Positions 49,824-58,101 of a DNA stretch of 64,000 nucleotides are shown piece after piece. Under the pieces are notes generated by a model. The model had not been told where the DNA came from. It ran no database searches and worked only from the letters and a program-made list of their open reading frames with translations. How positions within the stretch are numbered: the stretch's first letter is position 1; every line of letters begins with the position of its first letter. Location: contig JBFMDH010000027.1 in NCBI GenBank assembly GCA_040754075.1, positions 1 through 64,000 of the forward strand, given 5' to 3'. Both the position numbers and the translations under genes were made by a program. This stretch comes from Acidobacteriota bacterium (GTDB lineage Bacteria; Acidobacteriota; Blastocatellia; UBA7656).

Positions 49824-52800
49824 TTAACACTCGGAATAGCCGCAGGCATAGCAGGTGTGGCAGCCTTCGCTGCGCACGAAGGTCGAATCGCCGCAACTCG
49901 GACACAAATCGCCGTTTGCGCCCGCCATTGCCTGCTCAATTTTTTCTGTCGGGTCATCTAAAAGCGATTCCACGCCCATCACCGAACCTTGCCCGGCTTC
50001 TTCCGTGCCGGTGGCAACGCCCAGATAATTTTCCGCCAGCGCCTGACCCACGGCGTCCGGCAGCGACAGCACCCGACGTTTGCCAAAGCCATAAGAGCGC
50101 GCGCCGCCAATGCCGGTGATCTGTTTGACGATTTCGCGAACCCGTTCATCGGGCGACACCGGCGATTCGATGCGCAGGACGAGCGACATCAGTCTCCCCA
50201 GAGCTTCCGCCATCGCTTTGATATCGGAACCCGCTTTGCCGATTTCCAGAAAGACCTCAAACGGCTGACTTTCGTCATCGTCGTTCATGGTGATATGCGC
50301 CGTGCCCGAAGGCGTCGCTTTGCTCACCGTGCAACCGCGACGTTTGTAAGGACGCGGGCGAATCTTGGGCTTGGCAGCGTGATCGATTTGCGTAACCATT
50401 TTGATTTCGGGTTGCGTTTCAACGGTTGCAGGGGTTGCGGGCGACTCTGCGACTTCAGCGGATTTTGCTTTCTCTTCTTCTTTCTTGAGATTTAAAACCT
50501 GCACGTCGCGTGAACCATCGCGATAAATCGTGCCGCCTTTGCAGCCGAGTTTATAGAGCAATTCGTAAATTTCGCGAGTCTGGTCAACCGTGTAGTTGTT
50601 TGGCAGGTTGCAGGTCTTCGAGATAGACGAATCCACCCAGCGTTGAATGGCTGCCTGCACTTTGACATGCTCTTCGGGCGCCAGGTCCATCGCGGTGACG
50701 AAATAATCCGGCAACGCTTCATTCGGGTGCGCCGTCTGCCATTCTTCTAAAACTTTGACGCGCTCTTCATGACTGCCGAGTCGCGATTTGCGGAAATAGC
50801 TCCAGAAATAGAAAGGTTCGATCCCCGTCGAAGTCCCGACCATGGTGCCGATGGTATTGTGTGCGACGATGCCATTAGCGACATAGGTGTTGGTATCCGG
50901 CACGCTCAAATCAAAGGTGAACGATTCGCTCAATTGAATGTTTGCCGCAACATCGAAGAATAAACTGCCAGCAAGCAAATACGCCGAAGGCAAGTTGCCA
51001 AGCGCGGGATTGGCGCTTGCCAGACTGCGCCATTTTTCCTGCGTCATGCCGCTCTTAATGGCGCTGGCAATCTCCTGACGAATGGTTGTCGGCAAGCCTG
51101 CGGATTCGTCATAAAGTTTTTTGAGCAAGGCGGCAGGAATCGAATCTGCGCGGCTGCCTCTATCTTCACAAGCATCCAAAAGCGCCTGTTTACGTTGACT
51201 GACGAACCCAACGCTATCACGGAAGCGCAGAACTTCGCTGCTGTTGAGCACGCGAACTTCGTGACGCAGGCTTGCGCCGTAACGACCTGCTTCCGGCTCA
51301 AGGCTTCTGCGTGTCGAGACAATGCCAAGTCCGAGCAAGGCAATTTGCACCTCGCGCGCCAGACGTTCCGAAGCGCTTACGAAAGAGATGACGCCATTTG
51401 AGATGCTGCCATCGCTTTCAAACAACCCGCGCAGAAATGCCGAGACTGTTGCTGCGCCGCCCGCAAGCACGGCTTCGGGAATGTGCGCGTCCAAAGCATT
51501 GGCTTTCGCCAAGCCATTGGCGCGCAGCCATCTGGGAATAAAATAGGACGCCGCCCACACCAACAGGCAATTGCGTTCGGTGTCTTCAACCTTGGCGTCG
51601 AGATTGAAAGTTCTGCCAATGAGTTCCTGCAATCTGCCGACCACATCGGTGTCACGCGCATCAACGGCGATGCCCAATCCGCGCCGCTCTTTTAAATAGC
51701 CGTCGCCGATGTAAAAGCCTAGCAGTTCGGCAAGCTCTGCGGTCAGCATTTCAGGCAAACGCAACGTTGAACGACGCTTCCTGGTTGAAACCGCTGCAAG
51801 CGTTGGCACCTCAGCGCGCCCTAACCCGCCGCGCGCCATTACCAGAACATCGCCCGGTTGCACTTCGCCCATCTGTTTCCATTCGTAGTTGCCCTCGCAG
51901 TCAATTACCCGAACCCGATGTTGCAAAGTTGCCGCAAGGTTGAACCCTCTTGCCGTCGCGATTTCAACAACCTCCTGATAGCCGTTCACATAAAACTTAT
52001 TGACCGCTTTCGCGCCGGTATCGGAATGCGTGGTCAAGGCAATATCTTGCCATTGTTCGCCGTCCGCGTCGCCAAGCGTAGCGATGGGGCGCAATCCGCC
52101 ATCTGCAAAAACCAGCGTGTCAGGAGTCACGCAACCATTGGGCGCTTGCGTCAGCAGCGTCACATTGCGCATACCTTTTTCGCGCACCATCTGGCGAATG
52201 TCTTCGGGCATGCGCTGCATATAACCGGACTGCAAAAACTTCTCGGCATCAAACATCGGGAACGCGCCTTTTTCGGCGGCAATGTCAGCCGATGCTTTAT
52301 AAGAATTGCTGGCGATGAAACGATAGAGCCGTTCGATGAATTCCGTCGATTCGTCCGAACCATAACGAATGCCCAGGCGAATGAGCATCTCGGCAAGCCC
52401 CATCGTATTTAAGCCGACGCGACGTTCGGCATTTTGTTGTTTGTAATTTTCATCAAAGAAATAGGGCGTCGCGTCAATGACGTTATCAAGGAAGCGCACC
52501 GCGTAACGCACCGCTTTACCGAGGTCGTCCCATTGCACTTCGCCATCCTGAACGAATTTCGATAAATTAATCGCGCCGAGATTGCAGACCCCGAACCCTG
52601 GCAAAGGTTGCTCGCCGCACGGGTTGGTGCATCCCAGATAACCTGAATCGTAATACCACGAATTTGAATCTTTGTTGGCGCGTTCGATGAAAAAGACGCC
52701 GGGTTCTGCCGATGCCCAGGCGGATTGAATAATGGTGTCCCAAATTTCACGGGCTTTGACGGTTTTATAGGTGATGACATTTCTGCCCATCGCCTGCCAT

Positions 52801-55800
52801 TTATCGAGATTGCCGTCCCAGACCTCTTCATAATCGTCATAAGAGGTATCGGGGAAAACCAAATCCCAATCGGCATCGGCATGAACCGCATCCATGAATT
52901 TATCGGTAATCCCGACCGAGATATTGGCATTGTTGATTTTGCCCATGTCGCGTTTGGCATTGATGAATTCAAACACATCCGGGTGCCAGCAATTCAAAAT
53001 CAACATCAACGCGCCCCTGCGACTATTATGCGTAACCATGCCGTTGGCAAGATAGGTGTGGTTGTCATCAACTTCGATGTCAAGCGTAAGCTGCCGCCCG
53101 GCTTTTTGCACTGCCTTAACATAGACAAACCAAGTGTCGTTTATCGGCGGCGCATTTTCGGCAAACGCTTGGTGCCTATGATAAAGATTGGCATAAGCCG
53201 ACAGCGTCAGATTGCGGTCGCCGCGCGTGTAGCGCTGAAGTTTTCGTCTGAGCGCCTGGTCGGTCGCCTTAATCCGCTTGCCGGCTGCCTGATGGTCAAT
53301 TTGCGGCAACGCCTTTGCTGCGAGCACCGGCTCAAGCCAATAATTTGCCTCGGGCAGTTTATAGCTGGTCTCTCTATTGGTGTCTGGAGCGAAGCTTAAA
53401 CAGGTGGCAAAACGTGAACGCGCATCACAACCGATATTCGCCTGCCAACTTTCCAATCCTTTGAACGAATTGATTCTCAATCGCCACAGCGGTTTGTCGC
53501 CGTAATGATTTGCGCCCATTGGCTGAGGCTCAATTTTTACCGGGCATCCTAAACCGATTAACAGCGTCGCTACCTCATCAATCAAGCGTTTGGAGGTTGA
53601 GGTCAACATCGGATAGTGATGCGAGACGCTGCCATCAGCTTCAAATAGACCGCGTAAATAGGCGCTGACGACTGATGGCGGACTTTGACGGATGAGGCGC
53701 GGTACGCTGACTTCTGCGCTTTTGGCTTTATTGAATCCGTTGCTGGTCAAAAATTCTTTGACGGCGCGATTGCTGATGACATAAATCAACGACGCATCAT
53801 TTTCTTTCTGTTGAACGCGAACTTGCGCGCCCTTGAATAGCCGCTCGATGAGCATAGGCATTTCATCAATCAAATAGCTGTCGTGCGATACGGCGACGCC
53901 TAAACGCCAATCTCCTTTACGTTGCGTCATAAAGCCGTCGCCCGCGAAATAACCTAAAAAGAAGGCGAGTTCTTCATCCAGCGTTTCCGGGAATTCAACC
54001 GGGTCTTGATTGTGATGGTGATATTCGGGTTTGCGTAATCTTTGCAGGGTTCCCTGATGTTGTCCGAGTGTAACCATCATCGCATCGCCGGGTTTGAGTT
54101 CATCAACCCGCCGCCACACAGCGCCACTATCGGTCATTACTTTGACTTTATGATTTGGCGTTCCGGTAAGTGAAAGCCCGGCGTCCGTTTTGATGGTTAA
54201 AACATCCGCTATGCCATTATTGAATGCCTGACGTGATAGACGTTCACCTTCGTCGGTCATCATAATGAGGTCGTGTTCACGCCAACCTTGCTCTTGATGG
54301 GTGACAATTTCATCAAGCCGCAACAACCCTTTTTCAGTAAAGACCAACGACTCCGGCGTGAGACAACCCCCCTGTTCGATCAGTCCGGTAACGAATGAAT
54401 AGAGTCCGCCCCACGAAACCGAACCCGACGAACGACCGTTGACGCCTTTCACATAAGAATGGCGCGGGCGCAAACTGCTGACATTGATGCCGACGCCGCC
54501 GCCACGCGACATGATTTCCATCATCTGCGAGAGCGTTTCAACGATGCCGCGCCGCGAATCCCTCGGGGACGGCACCACATAACAATTGCTTACGACTATC
54601 CCTGCCGAAACAAACGAATGGTCTTCCTCGACCTCCAGATCAAGAACCGCTCCTGAATAATCTTCGACGGCAATTTCCGCGATTCGCGCCCAACGAAGCC
54701 CATCGTGTTCAAAATAATATTTCAAATCTATTTCGGCTGTCGGCGCTTGCTTACCGAAAAAGTCTTTGAACAAATCGGCGCATTCATTGGCGGTTGCCTG
54801 TAGTCTGTATGCCGGTCGTTTGCCCAATCGGTGAGTGTTCTCTTTAATCGAAAAGAAATAACCCAAACGCATCAACAATTGATGTACCTGCGTCGCTAAT
54901 GTGCGATTGGAAAGCAAAATGCCAAGCTTGTTATCTGAGGTGTATCCATCCGCCGTAAACAACCCTTTCAACAATTCGAGGGTCAACTCATCAGGCATTC
55001 GCAGCAGATGACTGGGTATGCGTTTACCATAGCTGTAACTTCCCAGAAAGGCTTTGAAAAATTGCCCTAAAGGCATTGAGTTTGCCCACAGGTCGAGCCA
55101 GCGTTCGGTACTGCTCATCTTGATGGCAGTTGGTACGCCGAATTTGTCTTCAATGATGCGAGCAAGGCGTTCGGCATCCTCTCGCTCATCAAGCCCGAAA
55201 ACGATTTTAATACCCGAAGGAATGTCGGTCTTGGTGCGATGCGTCACGCAACCATCGCCCAACCAACGTCCAAATAAGAAGCATAAGTCGCGGTCAACAA
55301 TCAATCGGTTATTGAGCGCATATTTAGTTCCGCCTTCTTCCAGATAACCGTGATAATCACTGCGCGCTTGTGGCTTAAACAGTTTGCCGTCACTGACCTG
55401 ATAGCCTGAAATATATTCCGAGATGATGATTGCTTGAACCGGCGCTTGCTCGGCGTCATAAGCCGCAGCAATAAAATCATTGGGCTTTAATTCTTTGGCA
55501 GGAATCCACTCGGCTGGTTGTTGAAGCTTTAATCCATCACGGCTTCTGTGGGTGTTTACCCATTCGGATTTGATGGCAAGTATTTTATGTTCGCCGGTGA
55601 CGCGAAGGTCATCATAGCCGAGTTTCTTTGCCTTAATGATATACATTGGCTCTGCGGTTTCGCGCTCAAATTTATGCAGAACTTTTCGCAGACGATTGCG
55701 ATGCGTGACCACATAATCGCCGACATTTACCTCGGCAATCGGTTGGTATCCGTTGGCTGTCAATATCTCTTGCTCAGGCGGCATACAATTATAAAATGTG

Positions 55801-56315
55801 AGCTGTTGGTCGGTGCCGGCGGCGGTCAGGATGCGACCGGCGGGAACGAATTTCCAACCGTTCAACAGCCAGCGGAAGCGTTCATACCAGGCATCGGCTT
55901 GCGCGCCTTCGATGGCGGCAATGCCGCGGGCGACGCGCTCCATCATCTGTTCGGGAGCGGTCTCTATCGGCTTTGAGATATGTTCGGTCAAACGCTCGAC
56001 GATGGTGCCATCCTTTAATTCGACATGGACTTTGCCGACGCCGCCGCTTGCCAGCGGGTCATATTCGACAATGGTGCCGATTTCCCGCTGCCCGGTTTTG
56101 TCATCGACGCAAACAATCACTAAATCGCCAATCGCCAGGGTGCGTTTTTTGGCGTCTTTGACCGCATAACGATCAAGAAAAATCTTTTGCCCGAGTTCGT
56201 TGAGGATATTGATGCCCACGCTTTCGCTCGAATGCGCGGTCTCAGCATCCGGCGCGAATCCCTCTTCCACTTTGCCATTGGTTTTTTGAATTTCGCCGAT
56301 AGTTCCGGTAGCCAT
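49824..56315 (-). CDS. nrdJ: Adenosylcobalamin-dependent (class II) ribonucleotide reductase with three inteins
   Basis: A 2163-residue precursor; removing the three inteins (residues 177-577, 651-1097, 1395-1820) leaves about 889 residues, the normal NrdJ size. The enzyme reduces ribonucleotides to deoxyribonucleotides using a B12-generated thiyl radical. Extein motifs are YN/CYVV (first redox Cys578), the finger loop NPCGEQPLP (Asn1231, Cys1233, Glu1235), and QAPNG/TIGTMVGTSTG, the phosphate-binding motif. A TSCPD-like region comes near residues 1980-2070, and the C-terminal zinc/redox tail CPSCGDSTFVRSEGCHTC ends CYACGYSEC. Residues about 55-115 are an insertion relative to standard NrdJ. 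AAAGGAG precedes the ATG. Confidence 0.95.
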   Translation of the reverse strand: MATGTIGEIQKTNGKVEEGFAPDAETAHSSESVGINILNELGQKIFLDRYAVKDAKKRTLAIGDLVIVCVDDKTGQREIGTIVEYDPLASGGVGKVHVELKDGTIVERLTEHISKPIETAPEQMMERVARGIAAIEGAQADAWYERFRWLLNGWKFVPAGRILTAAGTDQQLTFYNCMPPEQEILTANGYQPIAEVNVGDYVVTHRNRLRKVLHKFERETAEPMYIIKAKKLGYDDLRVTGEHKILAIKSEWVNTHRSRDGLKLQQPAEWIPAKELKPNDFIAAAYDAEQAPVQAIIISEYISGYQVSDGKLFKPQARSDYHGYLEEGGTKYALNNRLIVDRDLCFLFGRWLGDGCVTHRTKTDIPSGIKIVFGLDEREDAERLARIIEDKFGVPTAIKMSSTERWLDLWANSMPLGQFFKAFLGSYSYGKRIPSHLLRMPDELTLELLKGLFTADGYTSDNKLGILLSNRTLATQVHQLLMRLGYFFSIKENTHRLGKRPAYRLQATANECADLFKDFFGKQAPTAEIDLKYYFEHDGLRWARIAEIAVEDYSGAVLDLEVEEDHSFVSAGIVVSNCYVVPSPRDSRRGIVETLSQMMEIMSRGGGVGINVSSLRPRHSYVKGVNGRSSGSVSWGGLYSFVTGLIEQGGCLTPESLVFTEKGLLRLDEIVTHQEQGWREHDLIMMTDEGERLSRQAFNNGIADVLTIKTDAGLSLTGTPNHKVKVMTDSGAVWRRVDELKPGDAMMVTLGQHQGTLQRLRKPEYHHHNQDPVEFPETLDEELAFFLGYFAGDGFMTQRKGDWRLGVAVSHDSYLIDEMPMLIERLFKGAQVRVQQKENDASLIYVISNRAVKEFLTSNGFNKAKSAEVSVPRLIRQSPPSVVSAYLRGLFEADGSVSHHYPMLTSTSKRLIDEVATLLIGLGCPVKIEPQPMGANHYGDKPLWRLRINSFKGLESWQANIGCDARSRFATCLSFAPDTNRETSYKLPEANYWLEPVLAAKALPQIDHQAAGKRIKATDQALRRKLQRYTRGDRNLTLSAYANLYHRHQAFAENAPPINDTWFVYVKAVQKAGRQLTLDIEVDDNHTYLANGMVTHNSRRGALMLILNCWHPDVFEFINAKRDMGKINNANISVGITDKFMDAVHADADWDLVFPDTSYDDYEEVWDGNLDKWQAMGRNVITYKTVKAREIWDTIIQSAWASAEPGVFFIERANKDSNSWYYDSGYLGCTNPCGEQPLPGFGVCNLGAINLSKFVQDGEVQWDDLGKAVRYAVRFLDNVIDATPYFFDENYKQQNAERRVGLNTMGLAEMLIRLGIRYGSDESTEFIERLYRFIASNSYKASADIAAEKGAFPMFDAEKFLQSGYMQRMPEDIRQMVREKGMRNVTLLTQAPNGCVTPDTLVFADGGLRPIATLGDADGEQWQDIALTTHSDTGAKAVNKFYVNGYQEVVEIATARGFNLAATLQHRVRVIDCEGNYEWKQMGEVQPGDVLVMARGGLGRAEVPTLAAVSTRKRRSTLRLPEMLTAELAELLGFYIGDGYLKERRGLGIAVDARDTDVVGRLQELIGRTFNLDAKVEDTERNCLLVWAASYFIPRWLRANGLAKANALDAHIPEAVLAGGAATVSAFLRGLFESDGSISNGVISFVSASERLAREVQIALLGLGIVSTRRSLEPEAGRYGASLRHEVRVLNSSEVLRFRDSVGFVSQRKQALLDACEDRGSRADSIPAALLKKLYDESAGLPTTIRQEIASAIKSGMTQEKWRSLASANPALGNLPSAYLLAGSLFFDVAANIQLSESFTFDLSVPDTNTYVANGIVAHNTIGTMVGTSTGIEPFYFWSYFRKSRLGSHEERVKVLEEWQTAHPNEALPDYFVTAMDLAPEEHVKVQAAIQRWVDSSISKTCNLPNNYTVDQTREIYELLYKLGCKGGTIYRDGSRDVQVLNLKKEEEKAKSAEVAESPATPATVETQPEIKMVTQIDHAAKPKIRPRPYKRRGCTVSKATPSGTAHITMNDDDESQPFEVFLEIGKAGSDIKAMAEALGRLMSLVLRIESPVSPDERVREIVKQITGIGGARSYGFGKRRVLSLPDAVGQALAENYLGVATGTEEAGQGSVMGVESLLDDPTEKIEQAMAGANGDLCPSCGDSTFVRSEGCHTCYACGYSEC
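50856..52133 (-). mobile_element. Intein 3 of NrdJ (426 residues, LAGLIDADG type)
   Basis: Begins at Cys1395 (CVTPDTLVFADGGLRPIATL) and ends at His-Asn1820 (NTYVANGIVAHN), followed by Thr1821. Block B is T1463-L-Q-H1466. Endonuclease motifs are LLGFYIGDG (1531-1539) and FLRGLFESDG (1627-1636). It splits QAPNG/TIGTM, the phosphate-binding motif of all ribonucleotide reductases (APTGTIS in other members). Confidence 0.94.
53025..54365 (-). mobile_element. Intein 2 of NrdJ (447 residues, LAGLIDADG type)
   Basis: Begins at Cys651 (CLTPESLVFTEKGLLRLDEI) and ends at His-Asn1097 (HTYLANGMVTHN), followed by Ser1098. Block B is T719-P-N-H722. Endonuclease motifs are FFLGYFAGDG (785-794) and YLRGLFEADG (886-895). 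It interrupts the conserved EQGG/SRRGALM sequence. It is the longest of the three and has canonical splice residues at both ends. Confidence 0.94.
54585..55787 (-). mobile_element. Intein 1 of NrdJ (401 residues, LAGLIDADG type)
   Basis: Begins at Cys177 (CMPPEQEILTANGYQPIAEV) and ends at Asn577 (HSFVSAGIVVSN), followed by Cys578. Splicing block B is T240-G-E-H243. The homing endonuclease motifs are LFGRWLGDG (about 347-355) and LLKGLFTADG (about 448-457), each with its acidic residue. The penultimate residue is Ser instead of the usual His. It is inserted directly before the first active-site cysteine of the reductase. Confidence 0.92.
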
Positions 56316-56741
56316 GTCTTGAAGCTCTCCTTTAATTGTTCTCTGATGGGGCAGGCAAAGACTAGATTATATTGCTAAAGAGAAGCGAATGCCATCTCCC
56401 GAACTAGCCCACAGTTTTGGGGTCGTACTGAACTTTGACCTGCTATGTTGAGTTGTATTTTAAGCTCGCCCTGGCAATCCTGCACTGGGGCCGGGAAGCT
56501 TTCATGTAGGAAGGGAGTGGTTTCCTGTAAAACAAAAAACCGCTTCGTTAACCCAGGTTGAACGAAACCTCAACACTGTTCTAACGAACCGATTTTACAA
56601 CGCCTTTGCGAACCCCTTGATCCATCCACAGATTGCTTGTTTGTCTGCTTGCTTCCCCACAAGCCACAGACAAAAAAAGATCAAAAGCACCCATCGTTTT
56701 ATTAAATTTTTTATTGGATGAATACCCTTTGACGGGGTCGG
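56316..56741 (-). promoter_or_regulatory. Long nrdJ leader; possible second, proximal promoter
   Basis: About 420 bases separate the distal promoter from the nrdJ ATG. No ORF with a ribosome site and no cobalamin-riboswitch consensus was recognised. A TATAAT (56371-56366) lies about 50 bases before the ATG with a poor -35 (TGGCAT), perhaps a proximal promoter. DnaA-like sites with 7 of 9 matches occur at 56653-56661 (TTCCCCACA) and near 56622 (CCATCCACA). Upstream of the promoter, 56825-56905 is AT-rich, as an UP element would be; the remainder to 56955 holds nothing else seen. Confidence 0.45.
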
Positions 56742-56802
56742 AGTTTACTCCATACCTAGTCCCATGTCAATCACAAAATACAACATATTGTGGTTATCCA
56801 CA
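56742..56802 (-). promoter_or_regulatory. nrdJ promoter with tandem NrdR-like boxes and a DnaA box
   Basis: On the minus strand TTGACA (56770-56765) and TAAACT (56747-56742) are separated by exactly 17 bases. Two 16-bp sites match the NrdR consensus ACACWAWATATWGTGT: ATACAACATATTGTGG (56778-56793) at 13 of 16 positions, and ACTCCATACCTAGTCC (56747-56762) at 10 of 16. Their starts are 31 bp apart, the spacing usual for NrdR pairs, and the -35 box lies in the spacer. TTATCCACA, a perfect DnaA box, adjoins at 56794-56802. Confidence 0.7.
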
Positions 56803-56955
56803 GCCCAGACCCAAGCCAAATGATGCGTGAAAAAGGCTTTTAAAAATTAAAAAAATATTTTCAACAGGCACAATCAATTTCAGGAAAAATTTACAAGGTC
56901 AGGGAAGGCGTTGAGCCAAAATTTGTCGTGAAAATTTTTGAATCCAATTCAGTTT

Positions 56956-58005
56956 TTAGGTTTGATTGGCGCGATTTTTTATCAGGGCATGAAGCTCGGC
57001 AGGTGTATGAATTCCAGCCTGCAAGCCTTCCGTAAACATGCGGTTGACGATTTCCAGTAGCGCCGAATTGTACGGCGTCGGCAGGTTCAATCGTTTACCC
57101 AGTTTGATGATTTCGCCATTGAGGTAGTCGGCTTCGTGGGTTTTGCGACCGAGCATCAGGTCTTGATGCATCGAGGCATAGGTGCGCAAAGGTTCGGGCA
57201 ACTGCAACGCCTCGTCGAGCGGTTGCCGGGTCTGGCGGATGCGCTCAGTCCACTTGCTGATACGAATCGGCGAGGGTTCAGCTTCGGGCGGTTCAGCGGC
57301 AATCCCCGCGGCGGCTAATGTGCGCATGCCTTCTTCTCGCACAGCAATCGTCAACTCGCGCATCTCCGGGTCGGCTGCGCCAAGTTCGACCCAGTAACCG
57401 GTGATGGCGTGCGTCGCGTTATTCAAATTGGCAATCAACTTGCCCCACTTCATCGCCATCACATAAGGTGAAGCGAGCGCCTCGAATCCAGATTGCGCTA
57501 AATCTTCACAGATTGCCTGCAAAAGTTTATCAACGCGGTCAGGATAAAGCCCGATGGCAATCGAACGCCCGCGCGGCATGGTAATCAGTTGCGGGTCGAG
57601 TTGCACGGCGGAAAACAACACCAGCGCCGCGTAAACATTTTCAAAATGCTCGGCGGCAACAGCTTCGTTACTCACGCCGTTTTGCAAACAGACAACCGGA
57701 ATGCGTTTATCGCACGCGGCAGCGAGTTCTTCGATTGCCTCGCGCATCACCTGTGATTTGACGGTGACCACGACGACATCGCCCGGCTGATAGCGCAACT
57801 GATTGGCAGCGGTCACAGCCTCTGCCTGACAAAAAACTTCCCGGTCTTCCTGTTTGATGGTGACGCCGCGTTTTAAGGCATCGGCAAAAATCGGGCGCGC
57901 AATGAACGCGACGCGCTTGCCAAGGTTCAGCAACAGTGCGCCAACGGCTATGCCAATCGCGCCCGCTCCAAAAATGATGTAACGTTCAGGCTTTCCCTCG
58001 CTCAT
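56956..58005 (-). CDS. panE: 2-dehydropantoate 2-reductase
   Basis: A 349-residue enzyme (ATG at 58005; an in-frame ATG at 58026 would add seven residues, and neither has a clear ribosome site). The N-terminal Rossmann domain has YIIFGAGAIGIAVGALLLNL, the VVVTVKSQ motif and VVCLQNGVSNE. The C-terminal helical domain has the catalytic-Lys region MKWGKLIANLNNATHAITG. It reduces ketopantoate to pantoate with NADPH in pantothenate and CoA synthesis. The gene ends about 640 bases upstream of nrdJ and has no pan neighbours. Length is slightly above the usual 300. Some relatives act on other 2-keto acids, so substrate certainty is moderate. Confidence 0.85.
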   Translation of the reverse strand: MSEGKPERYIIFGAGAIGIAVGALLLNLGKRVAFIARPIFADALKRGVTIKQEDREVFCQAEAVTAANQLRYQPGDVVVVTVKSQVMREAIEELAAACDKRIPVVCLQNGVSNEAVAAEHFENVYAALVLFSAVQLDPQLITMPRGRSIAIGLYPDRVDKLLQAICEDLAQSGFEALASPYVMAMKWGKLIANLNNATHAITGYWVELGAADPEMRELTIAVREEGMRTLAAAGIAAEPPEAEPSPIRISKWTERIRQTRQPLDEALQLPEPLRTYASMHQDLMLGRKTHEADYLNGEIIKLGKRLNLPTPYNSALLEIVNRMFTEGLQAGIHTPAELHALIKNRANQT

Positions 58006-58101
58006 AGAATTTCGATAATATCGCATCTACGCGATGCAAAAACAAATCGCCAGGAAAAAGTTCAAGCCAAATTTCAACTCGAAGGTTTATCAATTGAAGC
58101 C

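Noticed and set aside
49824-56315. Assembly artefact or fused separate genes explaining the very long nrdJ frame
   Set aside because: Extein motifs resume exactly across each junction in one uninterrupted frame, and all three inserts have intein ends and endonuclease motifs.
56316-56741. Cobalamin riboswitch upstream of the B12-dependent nrdJ
   Set aside because: I looked for the B12-box pattern on the minus strand and did not find it; only an unspecified structured leader is claimed.
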